Source of the DNA: Arenibacter echinorum
GTDB taxonomy: Bacteria; Bacteroidota; Bacteroidia; Flavobacteriales; Flavobacteriaceae
DNA: 64,000 nt
Reading direction: 5' to 3'
Assembly (NCBI RefSeq): GCF_003259375.1
Contig: NZ_QLLN01000004.1
Location: forward strand, 622,495-686,494
A program made the translations under genes and the position numbers. Below the pieces are notes generated by a model that made no database searches, was not told the DNA's origin, and worked only from the letters and a program-made list of their open reading frames with translations. Below, piece after piece: positions 27,645-37,864 of this stretch. Positions within the stretch are counted from its first letter, which is position 1, and the number at the start of each line of letters is the position of its first letter.

Positions 27645-30600
27645 ATGAAAACTATATCCGAAATTTCAAAAGAGGAAATTATCAAAAGAATTAGCTACAT
27701 GAATGACAACATTCTTTATCTAGATTTAGAGACAACTAATGACGGCAAAATAAAAGATGTTGGAGCCATTTTCAATGAACAAGAACTACATGAAAATCAA
27801 CTAACAAAACTTGAAAATTGGATAGATCAGTGTAACTATATCTGTGGTCACAATATTGTGGCCCATGATATCCCTCTTTTAAAAAATATACTGGGAAAGG
27901 ATATTTTTTGCAATAAAAGTATTGTAGATACTTTATTATGGTCTCCCCTTCTATTCAGTGAAAACCCTTATCACAAACTTGTAAAAGGATATAAAATTGT
28001 AAATGATCGGGATATAAATAACCCATTATCTGATTGCAAACTAACCAAACAATTATTGCTTGATGAGCTTAATCGATTTAATGATCTAGACCCTGGTATT
28101 AGAAAAATTTACTCAAGCCTATTATCAAACTCCATTGACTATTCTGGATTTTTAGAATTAGCCAAATTTCCTAATCCAATAATCAATATTGGGGACGAAA
28201 TAAACAGAATTTTCAAAAATAAATTTTGCATTAATGCCAACTTAAAGTCCATTTGTGAAAAATACCCTATAGAACTTGCATATGCCCTAGCTTTAATGCA
28301 CACTGAAGACGACAAATCAATACTACCGCCATACGTCAATAAGACATTCCCCAAAACTCAAACAATAATAGACCATATTAGGTTTAAGTCTTGTGAGCAA
28401 ACAACTTGCACTTATTGTACATCAAATTTAAATCCTCAAAAAGCATTACAAAAATATTTCGGCTTTGAAGATTTTAGAAAATTTGATGAAGAAAAAGAAA
28501 TAAGCCTACAAGAAAAAACAGTTCGGGCAGGATTAAGCAATAAATCTATTATTGCAGTTTTCCCCACTGGTGGAGGTAAATCCCTTACTTTTCAACTACC
28601 AGCTTTAATGAAAGGATCTTTAACACGACAACTTACTGTCGTTATTTCACCTTTAGTATCCTTAATGAAGGACCAGGTAGAGAACCTTGAAAAGCGATTC
28701 GACATTACAAAAGCAGTTGCCATAAATGGTTTACTTTCTCCACTAGAGCGAGAAAATGCCATAGATCGAATTGAAAAAGGAGACATACAACTAGTATACC
28801 TATCACCAGAATCGTTACGATCTTCAACTATTCTAAGAATATTAAAACGACGTTCCATTGGCAGGTTTGTGATAGATGAAGCACATTGTTTTTCTTCTTG
28901 GGGGCAAGATTTTAGAGTGGACTATTTATATATCGCTGAATTTATTAAAAAACTTGAAGAAGATAAGCCCTCTATTAAAATACCGGTTTCATGTTTTACA
29001 GCTACAGCAAACCCACAAGTTATAGCCGATATTAAGGCTTACTTTAAAGACAAACTAAATTTGGATTTAGTTGAGTTTATTACAAGGGCAAGCCGAACAA
29101 ATTTACATTACGAAGTTTTACCAGTATCGGATGCCGACGACAAAATGAAAACCTTGGTTGCTTTACTTCATCGCTGCCAAAAACCTGCCATCATATATGC
29201 GTCTAGAACAAAAAGAGTGGAAGAAATTCATACTGTATTAGAAAAAGCCAGTTTCAATTCCACATTTTTTCATGGCAAATTAGATAAGGAAGTCAAGAAA
29301 GAATACATGGAATCCTTCATGAATAATGAAAAAGATATTATTGTCGCAACGTCTGCTTTTGGGATGGGAGTTGACAAGGATGACGTTAAATCCGTAGTAC
29401 ATTATAACATATCCGATTCCTTGGAAAATTATGTTCAGGAAGCTGGACGAGCGGGAAGGGATGAAAAAATTAAAGCTAAATGCTATATCCTATTTAATGA
29501 ACAAGACCTTAATAAACATTTTAGTCTGCTTCAACAAACAAAAATAAATCAAAAGGAAATTCAGCAAATTTGGCAGGCGATTAAGTATATGTCCAAATTC
29601 CGAAAGAATAAAAAAATAAGCAATTCAGCTTTGGAAATAGCTCAAAAAGCCGGTTGGGACACCGAAATTCATGAACTGGAAACTAGGGTAAAAACTTCCA
29701 TTGCAGCTTTGGAAGACCAAGGTTTTCTAAAAAGGACCCAAAATTCATCTCGCATATTTGCAAATAGTTTGATGGTTCCCAACTTTGATGAGGCTGTTAA
29801 AATCATTAATAATAACTCAGAGCTTTCAGAATCCGAAATCAATAATTGTTCTCGAGTTCTAAAAATTATTGTTTCCGACAAAGAGAGTAGAATTGATTAT
29901 TTAGCGGATAGGACGGCTTTAAAACTTAATGAAATAAGGGAAATCATAGATTTGCTAAGAAGTTTACAAATTCTAGGTGACGCCAAAGATTTAACCGCCT
30001 TTATAACTCTTAATCCATCCAAAAATAGTTCAAAAAATATCCTTGCCAAATACCATAAAATTGAATTAGCCATGCAAGATGTGCTATGTAAGGATATTAA
30101 GATTTCAATGCGACAATTGAATCAAAGAATAATCGATTCTGGTCTTGATTTATCTTCAATTGAAGCCATTAGAAATATTCTTAATTACTGGGAAATTAGA
30201 AAATTAATCCAAAAAAATAGAGTTGATAGAGCCAATGACCTGTACAAAATTAAAATTATAAATTCTTCCAAAATAAAAGAGGATATAATATGGCGACATG
30301 AATTATCTCTGGATATATGTGAACTTCTTGAGAAATTTCAAAGTGATGAAAAAGCCATTCTCGATACCAAAAAAGATCTTCCTGTAAGTTTTTCAATGTT
30401 ACAATTAAGAAATTCCAATCATCTTTTTAGGACAATCAAAGAAGAGGATTTAAGTAAATACGAGAAATCTCTGTTATTCCTAAATCAAATAAAATCCATA
30501 AAACTAGAAGGTGGTTTTATGGTTACTTACAACAGGCTAAATATTGAAGAAATAAATCGTTCTGTACCTAGATTTACACAAGATAACTTTAAAAAAATTG

Positions 30601-32519
30601 GTGACCATTACGACCATAAAATACAACAAATACACATTGTGGGGGAATATGCCAAAAAAAGACTTCAAAACTATGAGTCAGCCTTAATTTATGTAAACGA
30701 TTATTTTAGTCAGCCATATGAGGAGTTTATATCAAAATATTTCCCAAGACGTAAATCTGAAATAACTAGACCCATTACCCATGAAAGATTTAAAGAAATT
30801 ACCGGAAATTTAGATATTGATCAAAGAAATATTGTTGATGATCACAGATCTGAAAAAACCCTAGTTCTTGCAGGCCCAGGAAGTGGAAAAACTAAGGTGT
30901 TGGTCCATAAAATAGCAAGCTTGTTGTTATTGGAAGACATAAAACCTGAGCAATTTTTAATGCTTACATTTTCAAAGGCTGCCTCTTTAGAATTTCGATC
31001 AAGAGTTAAACAGCTTGTGCCGGAATTTGCTCAACTAATTAATATTACTACATTTCATGGTTTCTGTTTTCAATTATTGGGACAAATGGGAGACCTGCAC
31101 AAATCAACCAAAATTATACAAGACTGCATTACCGCAATAAAGGAAAATGAGGTAGACATTTCTTCCGTAATAAATAAAAGTGTACTTGTATTAGATGAAT
31201 TTCAGGATGTTAATAGTTTAGAATGGGAACTTGTTCAAATAATTATTAAAAAGGCCAAAAACATACGTGTGGTTGCAGTTGGCGATGATGATCAAAATAT
31301 TTATCGTTTTAGAGGCGCATCTAACCAAAATATGCTCGAATTTCAGCGGACATATAATGCTGTGGAATATCAGCTACTAAAAAACTATAGAAGCACATCT
31401 AACATTGTTGAATTTAGCAATGAATTACTTAGCCGTATTCCAAATAGACTGAAAGAAAATCAAATTTTGGAACCTGCCAATAAGCATAATGGTCAAAGAA
31501 TAAACATAATTAAGTATTCTTCTTCTCATTTGGAAAAGGCACTTGCCGAAAAGTTAATTGAAGATAACAATTCTGGCACAAGGGCAGTTTTAGTCCGAAC
31601 CAATGAACAAGCGTTACTTATAAGAACGTATTTATCAGAATTAGGTCAAAAAACAAAACTAATTACTGGTTTGGAAGGTTTTAGTCTTGATCATTTACAC
31701 GAATTAAGAATCTTTTCTTCTTATTTAACACAAAATAAAAATGATGCGGGGATTATTTACAATACTACATGGGAAGAAGCTAAAGTGAATTTTTCACATT
31801 CCTTTGAAAATAAATTGCACTTTGATGTTTGCTGGGCTATCATCTTAAAATTTGAGGCAAATTATGACTCCATAAAACAGCTAGTTGATTGGTACGATTA
31901 TCTGCGCGAGATAAAAATGGAAGATGCTATATATGGAGATTCAGATGCCATAATTATATCAACAATGCATAAATCTAAAGGGAAAGAATTTGATCATGTT
32001 TATCTTCTATTAGAAAACTATAATTTTATTGATGCCGAATCCAAACGCTTAGTATATGTAGGATGTTCGCGAGCAAAGCATAGTTTACAAATTCATTGCA
32101 ACTCCGCTTTTTTTGATAGTTTTCAAACAGATAAAATTCAAAAAATAAGTTATGAAGGTAAAACAACGCAACCCAACCACATAGAATTAGTATTAGGACA
32201 TAAGGATATAAATTTAGGATCCCAGAAGTATTCAGGAACGGCAATTAACATAAAGAAATTACAATCTGGTGACCAATTAAAAAAAATTAGTGTAAAATTC
32301 AAGGATAATGAAGCCTTAGGGTTATCCAATTTAAATGAAGATAATGTCCTTTTATTCTCGAAACATTTTATTAACACCAAGTACCGTAAGCTTGTTAAAG
32401 AAGGTTATGAACTATCTTCAGGTACTGTCGAATATTTGGTGTATTGGTACGACAATGAAGAAGAAAAAGAGTATAAGGTTGTGCTACCAAAATTGAAATT
32501 TATCAAATCAATTGACTGA
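27645..32519 (+). CDS. fusion of DnaQ-like exonuclease, RecQ-type helicase and UvrD-type helicase
   Basis: ATG at 27645 gives 1624 residues; a TTG 15 bp upstream is possible. Residues 20-180 form a DEDDh-type 3'-5' exonuclease: DLE (27-29), GHNIVAHD, and an NNPLSDC motif. A Cys cluster CEQTTCTYC precedes a RecQ-like SF2 helicase with Walker A PTGGGKS (307-313), DEAH (411-414), SAFGMGVDK and QEAGRAGRD. Winged-helix-like regions follow. The second half is a complete SF1A UvrD/Rep-type helicase: AGPGSGKT (1076-1083), LDEFQD (1183-1188), DDDQNIYRFRGA, MHKSKGKEFDH and YVGCSRAKHS. The last about 120 residues are beta-rich. Two helicase motors and a nuclease in one chain, next to a type I system, suggest a DNA-processing defence function. 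It is probably monocistronic. Confidence 0.85.
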   Translation: MKTISEISKEEIIKRISYMNDNILYLDLETTNDGKIKDVGAIFNEQELHENQLTKLENWIDQCNYICGHNIVAHDIPLLKNILGKDIFCNKSIVDTLLWSPLLFSENPYHKLVKGYKIVNDRDINNPLSDCKLTKQLLLDELNRFNDLDPGIRKIYSSLLSNSIDYSGFLELAKFPNPIINIGDEINRIFKNKFCINANLKSICEKYPIELAYALALMHTEDDKSILPPYVNKTFPKTQTIIDHIRFKSCEQTTCTYCTSNLNPQKALQKYFGFEDFRKFDEEKEISLQEKTVRAGLSNKSIIAVFPTGGGKSLTFQLPALMKGSLTRQLTVVISPLVSLMKDQVENLEKRFDITKAVAINGLLSPLERENAIDRIEKGDIQLVYLSPESLRSSTILRILKRRSIGRFVIDEAHCFSSWGQDFRVDYLYIAEFIKKLEEDKPSIKIPVSCFTATANPQVIADIKAYFKDKLNLDLVEFITRASRTNLHYEVLPVSDADDKMKTLVALLHRCQKPAIIYASRTKRVEEIHTVLEKASFNSTFFHGKLDKEVKKEYMESFMNNEKDIIVATSAFGMGVDKDDVKSVVHYNISDSLENYVQEAGRAGRDEKIKAKCYILFNEQDLNKHFSLLQQTKINQKEIQQIWQAIKYMSKFRKNKKISNSALEIAQKAGWDTEIHELETRVKTSIAALEDQGFLKRTQNSSRIFANSLMVPNFDEAVKIINNNSELSESEINNCSRVLKIIVSDKESRIDYLADRTALKLNEIREIIDLLRSLQILGDAKDLTAFITLNPSKNSSKNILAKYHKIELAMQDVLCKDIKISMRQLNQRIIDSGLDLSSIEAIRNILNYWEIRKLIQKNRVDRANDLYKIKIINSSKIKEDIIWRHELSLDICELLEKFQSDEKAILDTKKDLPVSFSMLQLRNSNHLFRTIKEEDLSKYEKSLLFLNQIKSIKLEGGFMVTYNRLNIEEINRSVPRFTQDNFKKIGDHYDHKIQQIHIVGEYAKKRLQNYESALIYVNDYFSQPYEEFISKYFPRRKSEITRPITHERFKEITGNLDIDQRNIVDDHRSEKTLVLAGPGSGKTKVLVHKIASLLLLEDIKPEQFLMLTFSKAASLEFRSRVKQLVPEFAQLINITTFHGFCFQLLGQMGDLHKSTKIIQDCITAIKENEVDISSVINKSVLVLDEFQDVNSLEWELVQIIIKKAKNIRVVAVGDDDQNIYRFRGASNQNMLEFQRTYNAVEYQLLKNYRSTSNIVEFSNELLSRIPNRLKENQILEPANKHNGQRINIIKYSSSHLEKALAEKLIEDNNSGTRAVLVRTNEQALLIRTYLSELGQKTKLITGLEGFSLDHLHELRIFSSYLTQNKNDAGIIYNTTWEEAKVNFSHSFENKLHFDVCWAIILKFEANYDSIKQLVDWYDYLREIKMEDAIYGDSDAIIISTMHKSKGKEFDHVYLLLENYNFIDAESKRLVYVGCSRAKHSLQIHCNSAFFDSFQTDKIQKISYEGKTTQPNHIELVLGHKDINLGSQKYSGTAINIKKLQSGDQLKKISVKFKDNEALGLSNLNEDNVLLFSKHFINTKYRKLVKEGYELSSGTVEYLVYWYDNEEEKEYKVVLPKLKFIKSID

Positions 32520-32542
32520 TGGATTCCGAATTATGAATCCAT
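32519..32542 (+). terminator. hairpin at the stop codon of the helicase fusion
   Basis: Eight-base perfect arms (32519-32526 and 32535-32542, ATGGATTC/GAATCCAT) overlap the TGA by one base. No T-run follows, so it may be a weak or factor-assisted terminator. Confidence 0.35.
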
Positions 32543-32879
32543 TGCATACCTAAAACCAACCTCCTTAGATTGTTTTGTTATTATCGGAAAGTCAACATAA
32601 AAACTTTGACATTGTAATGGGAAATATCAAGTAACGACTTGTTCCAGGCCGTTAGAGTAATTTGCTCCTAACAATATAAGATCCATGGTTTCCTCTTTCC
32701 TTTGTGAAGCTACAGAACTAGCTAATTAAAATGACTCCCTCATAAAATTCATTCTCCCATACTAAGACTTAGAGGACTTTCTAATGTCCATTCAACAACC
32801 TGATAAGCGAAACAGTCGGTTCGATTAAAATATATCAGAAACAACTTAAAAGCACCTAAATACTGACCTCCAAGACTTT
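32520..32879. other. 360-bp intergenic region after the helicase fusion
   Basis: Apart from the stop-codon hairpin no gene, repeat or promoter was recognised. It separates the defence block from the membrane/regulatory cargo of the element. Confidence 0.4.
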
Positions 32880-33590
32880 TTATTTCCCTTCCGGTTGGGC
32901 AGGCTTTTTCTCATCGACAAATTCATCGTTCAGTTGTTCTTTTTCCTCAAGGTCAACCGCATGGTACATTGAGGCAAAAGCAGCGCAAATCCATATAATG
33001 GAGAATACAATACCAACAATAAAACATAAGAGTCCACCAATTACTATAGGAATTACGAGCAACCCCATTCCAAAAATCTGCCAACCGTGCCCCTTGGTCA
33101 TTTCCCAGCTTTTTTCAACAGCAGCAATGGGTTCCATATTTTTATCCATAACCAGGTAGGAAACGAATGCCAACCTACATGCCAGAATAATACCGGGTAC
33201 AATTAGAAAAACAAACCCTAAACCTACTATGGCAAAGGTGAGCAAATTAGCAAGGATGATATTGATGTAATTCTTTCTAAAGCCATCGAACATCTCACTG
33301 ATTTCAACTTTTTGATTACGAATGGCACGTAGATACATTAAATCGCCACCGTATTTCACAACGGAAAAAACAAACACCCAATAGGCGGCGGCCAAAATCT
33401 GTAAAACTATCGTTCCAGGGGAAATATCGGTATCGGAATCCCGAACAATGGAAGCAGGAGATTCAGCAATACCCACAATGATCATCACTAAAAATAAATA
33501 CAAAAAGTGTTTCCACATTTGCTGCCATCCATAACCATAACTACCAGTAATAGTAGCTTCGGGTCTTCTTTCTTCTTTTATTATTTCCAT
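32880..33590 (-). CDS. multi-pass membrane protein, DUF975-like
   Basis: The start at 33590 (MEIIKEERRPEA) gives 236 residues; the frame extends to 33611. About six hydrophobic segments are present, with GLGFVFLIVPGIILACRLAFVSYLVMD and a following AAVEKSWEMTKGHGW segment. This pattern is typical of DUF975 and related membrane proteins of unknown function. The C-terminal tail is charged and Pro-rich. It is divergent from the LuxR-type membrane regulator next to it. No link to defence is evident. Confidence 0.75.
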   Translation of the reverse strand: MEIIKEERRPEATITGSYGYGWQQMWKHFLYLFLVMIIVGIAESPASIVRDSDTDISPGTIVLQILAAAYWVFVFSVVKYGGDLMYLRAIRNQKVEISEMFDGFRKNYINIILANLLTFAIVGLGFVFLIVPGIILACRLAFVSYLVMDKNMEPIAAVEKSWEMTKGHGWQIFGMGLLVIPIVIGGLLCFIVGIVFSIIWICAAFASMYHAVDLEEKEQLNDEFVDEKKPAQPEGK

Positions 33591-33733
33591 GAGCTTAAAA
33601 TTTATATTCACACAAATTTAAGTGAGTCCTATTAAAATACATTCCAACTTAAGTAGTGAATTTAAAATCACTACTAAGGTAGGGGTAGGTATTACCTACA
33701 TTTTTATACTTTTAACCTATAACAAACAAAAAC

Positions 33734-34678
33734 TTGCTCAGTTTAATCTTCATTGTCGTATTTATATTTTGTGCCGCCATAGCATCGGCATGTATATTAG
33801 TGGGCCACCAATTCATCACCACCTACAACACCGAATTTCATCGCAACTACTTTTATTTTTTGGTCACCTTTTTTTCATTTGCTTTTTATGGCATTTGGGC
33901 ACCGATAATTATGAGGGTTATACTGACTTCAATTGAGGTTGATGGCAAAACCGTGGAAACGGTAACCAATTTTTTACCTGTACTTGGCGTGCCCTTTTTA
34001 CTTATTTCTTGGTTCATGTTGGTTAAAATGGGGTTTTCGCTGAATGACGTGAAGTCAGAGAACAGAGCGTTTCGTATTTATCTAATTTTTTTGACAATTG
34101 TAATCGTCATATCAGGAATTTATTTTTTAACCGATAACTTTCTAGCTTTTATAACAGAAGATCTCATTTATACTGAAATGGGAATATTCATTAGTTTGGA
34201 ACTTGGTTATATGCTCATATTTGCTGGAATTGTCTGGCACTATTCAAAAAGACAGAAACGAGCTGATAAAAAAATAGTGCCCCGCTTCATGATTTTGATG
34301 CTTTTGGCCCTTGTATTAAGACTGGCGGTATTGCCCTTTGCCTTTTCCAGCCCATGGATTGTTGCCCCATTGATATTGGTGTATTTTATTTCAAACTTGG
34401 TACCCTTGTTTTATCTTAAAATCCATTCCCATTTGGTATTTGCACCATTGCATTCCGAAAACCCGAATCAAGAGAAAAGGGAATTAATATATAGCAAATA
34501 TGAAATCTCGAAGCGTGAAAAAGAGATTGTTGAGCAAATCTGTCTTGGCAAGACCAACCAACAAATAGCGGACGAATTGTTCATTAGCCTACAGACCGTA
34601 AAAGACCATACACATCGGATTTATACCAAAATCGGCATAAAAAGTCGTATGAAATTGGTACAAATGGTGAATGAGTAG
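33734..34678 (+). CDS. membrane-bound LuxR-type regulator
   Basis: The 314-residue protein appears to start at TTG 33734, since no ATG precedes the first hydrophobic segment in frame. Seven predicted membrane helices fill residues 1-235. A cytoplasmic LuxR-type HTH occupies the last 65 residues, with SKREKEIVEQICLGKTNQQIA then SLQTVKDHTHRIYTKIG. It is therefore a one-component regulator whose signal is probably sensed in or at the membrane. It diverges from the DUF975-like gene. Targets are unknown. Confidence 0.8.
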   Translation: MLSLIFIVVFIFCAAIASACILVGHQFITTYNTEFHRNYFYFLVTFFSFAFYGIWAPIIMRVILTSIEVDGKTVETVTNFLPVLGVPFLLISWFMLVKMGFSLNDVKSENRAFRIYLIFLTIVIVISGIYFLTDNFLAFITEDLIYTEMGIFISLELGYMLIFAGIVWHYSKRQKRADKKIVPRFMILMLLALVLRLAVLPFAFSSPWIVAPLILVYFISNLVPLFYLKIHSHLVFAPLHSENPNQEKRELIYSKYEISKREKEIVEQICLGKTNQQIADELFISLQTVKDHTHRIYTKIGIKSRMKLVQMVNE

Positions 34679-34779
34679 CACTGGGATTCATCAACGTTAT
34701 TATCCTGAAATGGTTAAAGAAGATAATACGATAAAAGGATGCGCTTATAAAATTCGGGAAATCACAATTGATCTTCGAC

Positions 34780-35031
34780 ATGCAAAACAGTTTAGATCCT
34801 TTTCATCGACAAGTCAAAAATGGAAACATTATTGAACAAATTGTTGTCTTTATAATTATTCCTGTATTTCTGTTTTACATCAATTTCGCACTACTCATTC
34901 TTGTTATAATTACTTCCTATTCTATTGTTATCTGGGCATTTGGAATATGTTCTAACTCTGAAAATTTCAAAAAAGAAAAAACTGAAAGCGCAGTTTACCG
35001 CACAACAAAACTTTTAAGTCTTGATCGGTAA
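34780..35031 (+). CDS. small membrane protein, uncertain
   Basis: ATG at 34780 (or TTG at 34768) gives 83 residues with two adjacent hydrophobic helices (about 22-62) and charged ends. It follows the LuxR-type gene by 101 bp on the same strand. Composition is plausible for a small membrane protein, but nothing identifies a family. Confidence 0.4.
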   Translation: MQNSLDPFHRQVKNGNIIEQIVVFIIIPVFLFYINFALLILVIITSYSIVIWAFGICSNSENFKKEKTESAVYRTTKLLSLDR

Positions 35032-35101
35032 TCCTTAAAGTTGAAGTTTTATCTATGTGAAACAATGTTTTCCACCAATTTTCATCTCTTTATTTTACTA
35101 C

Positions 35102-35120
35102 TGTCCACCTTTTGTCCACC
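35102..35120 (+). repeat. tandem TGTCCACC motif with 11-bp period
   Basis: TGTCCACC occurs at 35102-35109 and 35113-35120, an 11-bp step. This is the same spacing as the TGTTGTCCC pairs near the ends of the element. It resembles integrase arm-site pairs of other Bacteroidota islands and could be a relic of another insertion inside this one. Confidence 0.4.
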
Positions 35121-35217
35121 GCGGTTTTTTTATCCATGGAAACAGAGGTTTAGGTTTGTAGTTTCATTAAGTTGACAAAGCATGTAAGAGGTTAAAATTA
35201 ACAGGGGCGCTATAACA

Positions 35218-35736
35218 CTATTCCTCTTCGATCAAATTAATGATAAGTGTTTTTGTATGGGCTCCCTGAACCAAATGAATCTTGTATAGTTTTTTTATAA
35301 GCCTATCATCCTGATAGGTACTTAGGTATTTGTTACGACTTATTTTCCATCCGGAATTGACTTCAAAAACTTTTTTTCTTATTGTCAGAGGTAATACCAC
35401 ATCTTTGAAATTTTCCATGGAGGATACTATTTGGCCGTTCCTTGCGTAAAAAGCAATCAAGCTTCCATTTGTGGCCTTGAATACGGTTTCGAACGTTTCT
35501 TTCTCCCTTTTATCATATTCGAGCAAAGCTGTAACATCCAAAAGCGCGGCCCTGTTCTGTAACTGCTGTACTACTTCTGGGGTATCCTGGTCTTGCACAT
35601 TAGCCAGGTAATCTGAGTTAGGTGCTGATACAGTTACTGCGGCCAGTTCTACTGCCGTAATTTCTTCGTTATTTTCCTGTGAAAAGCCAAGGCCAGTAAG
35701 GCCTAAAAGCATAATACTTAATACTACTTTTTCCAT
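35218..35736 (-). CDS. small secreted protein of unknown function
   Basis: The start at 35736 (MEKVVLSIMLLGLTGLGFSQ) gives 172 residues with a clear signal peptide. The longer frame to 35802 would hide it. The mature part has an acidic segment, then a region with AFYARNGQIVSSMENFKDVVLP and WKISRNKYLSTYQDD. This recalls periplasmic beta-lactamase-inhibitor-like or PepSY-like fold proteins, but no family is certain. It is divergent from nothing and lies downstream of the AraC/TPR regulator, in the same direction, 193 bp away. Confidence 0.65.
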   Translation of the reverse strand: MEKVVLSIMLLGLTGLGFSQENNEEITAVELAAVTVSAPNSDYLANVQDQDTPEVVQQLQNRAALLDVTALLEYDKREKETFETVFKATNGSLIAFYARNGQIVSSMENFKDVVLPLTIRKKVFEVNSGWKISRNKYLSTYQDDRLIKKLYKIHLVQGAHTKTLIINLIEEE

Positions 35737-35929
35737 GACATTTATATTTAAAGGTTTATAAATAATTGATGTCACAAACATATAGGGAAAGAGATAGCAC
35801 AACTAAGCAGCTATGTTTCGTAATATTATAAGATTTTTAGAAGTCCATTAAAAAAAAATTATAGGTGTTTCAGCTATGTTGTGAATAGTATGGATATGTC
35901 ATAAAAAAATATTCAGTGTTTCATTGAAA

Positions 35930-37864
35930 TCATAAATCTACCTTAGAAAACCCAACTTTTTTATACAATTCCCAATATCTTTGGTCTTCCCTTAGGAATT
36001 CTAGTACCGGCTCTTCTTTTAGCCAGACCATTTCAACTTCATGATGATCATATGAATTTTGCAGCCATAGCAGGGCCTTATCATAATCCTTAATATGTGC
36101 ATAATAAAGAGCAAGAAACCATGCAGGGCTACCAGAGACCTTTTCTTCATATTTTTTATGTAGTAGCTTCAAGGTTTCTTTGACGCCTGCAGTGTTTCCA
36201 TCCATCTCCTGGTAAACTACCTCAAGCCATAGTACTATAGGTGGGCGTCCCTGAAATTTATCCAATATTAATTGAAGGTGTATTTTTGCTTTTTCATGTT
36301 CCCCAAGATTGTAGTAAAGACGTGCTGTCTGTATCAAATAGTAGAAATTGTCTATGAAATAGGAATTATAAGTTTCCAATATGGCAGAACTTTCCTCCAT
36401 ATTACCTAGAAAAAAAAGCGCTTCAGCCTTTGCGACATATAGGAAGCGGTCTGAGGGATCCAAGTCAATGCTGTTTTCAATTGCTATTAGTGCTTCATCC
36501 GGTCTTCCAGTATTTATGGCATAATAAAAACCAAAATTTTTTCTGTCCCCAAACAATTTTCCCTGGTAATAGGCTTCTGACAGATCAAAGTTCCAATCAT
36601 AATAGTAGGAACCTGCGAATAATTGCTCATGTACTTGAATGTTCATACTATCAATTGCGAGCGCTTTTTGTAATAAGGGTTTCCCCTTACGCCAGGCTTC
36701 CTGTTCGTTAAATACCCCCCAAAAAAGACCTCCATATATAAAAGTGTTCGCCAAACCAACATAGGCCTCCAAAAATTTAGGATCCAAGGCAATGGCATTT
36801 TCATATAAGCGAATCGCATTTTCGTAGGTATAGGCATCATGTTTACTTTTTAGATATTCTGCCTGTAGGTATAAATTGTAGGCCTCTTTGTTTTTGGTAG
36901 GGAATTTTTGTATGACCGCAATTTCTTGGTCTGTTATCTCTACTTGCATATTTCGTGCGACATTTTCTGCCACCTCGGCCTGCATCACAAAGATTTCGTC
37001 ACTATTCCAGATACTGTTGTATTCGTTTTCCCAAAATTGATTTTCAGAGGTTGCGTCTATCATCTGTAATTTAATACTGACATCTTCACCTGATAATTGA
37101 AAACTACCCTGGAGAACATTTTTCACCCCTAATTCTTGAGCGATTTGTGAAATTGATTTATCAGTATTCTTATACGATAACATTGAGGTGAACGAAACTA
37201 CTTTTCTTATAGATTCAATTTTAGCCAATCTTATTATTATAGCGTCCGTCATACCATCACTGATATATTCCAGTTCAGGATCTCCACTCCAATTTTTAAG
37301 AGGGAGCACTGCAATGGTCTTCTCTTGCGACATGGAATCTGTCGCTAAGGGTTCATCTAAAGTTGAATTCCCTTTGGAAGATGTTCTGTTGATTGTTAAA
37401 AAGGATAGTGTAAATAAGATTAAGAGTGCAACAGATACTATCAAAAAAACAGTTTTTCTCTTTTTAAATTTTGAAAAAAAAGGTACACTTCTTCTTTTCT
37501 CAGGGGTTAAACCCTTATCCAAATGTTTCCTGAATTTTACTTCCCCAGGAGGATATCCATAAGTTTCTTTAAAACAGGTGTTAAAATAGGCTGGGCTGCT
37601 AAAACCCACCTGATAGGCAATCTCTGAAACCGTTAATCTGTCTTGTTTAAGCATTTTCATCGCCTCTTCAAGCCTTATTTCACGAATAAACTGGCTTACA
37701 GATTTTCCCAAAGCCTTTTTTAATTTTTTATGTAGTTGGGAACGACTTATCCCATAAATTTCGGCAAGCTTTTCTACACTGAATTGCTCATTGGTAAGGT
37801 TATTCAGAATAATTTGATTCAGCTTTAATATAAAAAGTTCTTCACGATTAGCTGATTTAGTCAT
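35930..37864 (-). CDS. AraC-type regulator with TolB-like and TPR domains
   Basis: The 644-residue protein begins with an AraC-type double HTH (about 15-112: SVEKLAEIYGISRSQLHKKLKK, then TVSEIAYQVGFSSPAYFNTCFKETYGYPPGE cut short). A basic linker and one membrane helix (about 136-155) follow. The periplasmic C-terminus starts with a TolB-N-like domain (IAVLPLKNWSGDPELEY, ISDGMTDAI), then several TPRs (about 300-620). An N-terminal HTH with an extracytoplasmic TPR sensor is a known layout among Bacteroidota regulators. The small secreted protein gene lies downstream and could be a target. Confidence 0.85.
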   Translation of the reverse strand: MTKSANREELFILKLNQIILNNLTNEQFSVEKLAEIYGISRSQLHKKLKKALGKSVSQFIREIRLEEAMKMLKQDRLTVSEIAYQVGFSSPAYFNTCFKETYGYPPGEVKFRKHLDKGLTPEKRRSVPFFSKFKKRKTVFLIVSVALLILFTLSFLTINRTSSKGNSTLDEPLATDSMSQEKTIAVLPLKNWSGDPELEYISDGMTDAIIIRLAKIESIRKVVSFTSMLSYKNTDKSISQIAQELGVKNVLQGSFQLSGEDVSIKLQMIDATSENQFWENEYNSIWNSDEIFVMQAEVAENVARNMQVEITDQEIAVIQKFPTKNKEAYNLYLQAEYLKSKHDAYTYENAIRLYENAIALDPKFLEAYVGLANTFIYGGLFWGVFNEQEAWRKGKPLLQKALAIDSMNIQVHEQLFAGSYYYDWNFDLSEAYYQGKLFGDRKNFGFYYAINTGRPDEALIAIENSIDLDPSDRFLYVAKAEALFFLGNMEESSAILETYNSYFIDNFYYLIQTARLYYNLGEHEKAKIHLQLILDKFQGRPPIVLWLEVVYQEMDGNTAGVKETLKLLHKKYEEKVSGSPAWFLALYYAHIKDYDKALLWLQNSYDHHEVEMVWLKEEPVLEFLREDQRYWELYKKVGFSKVDL

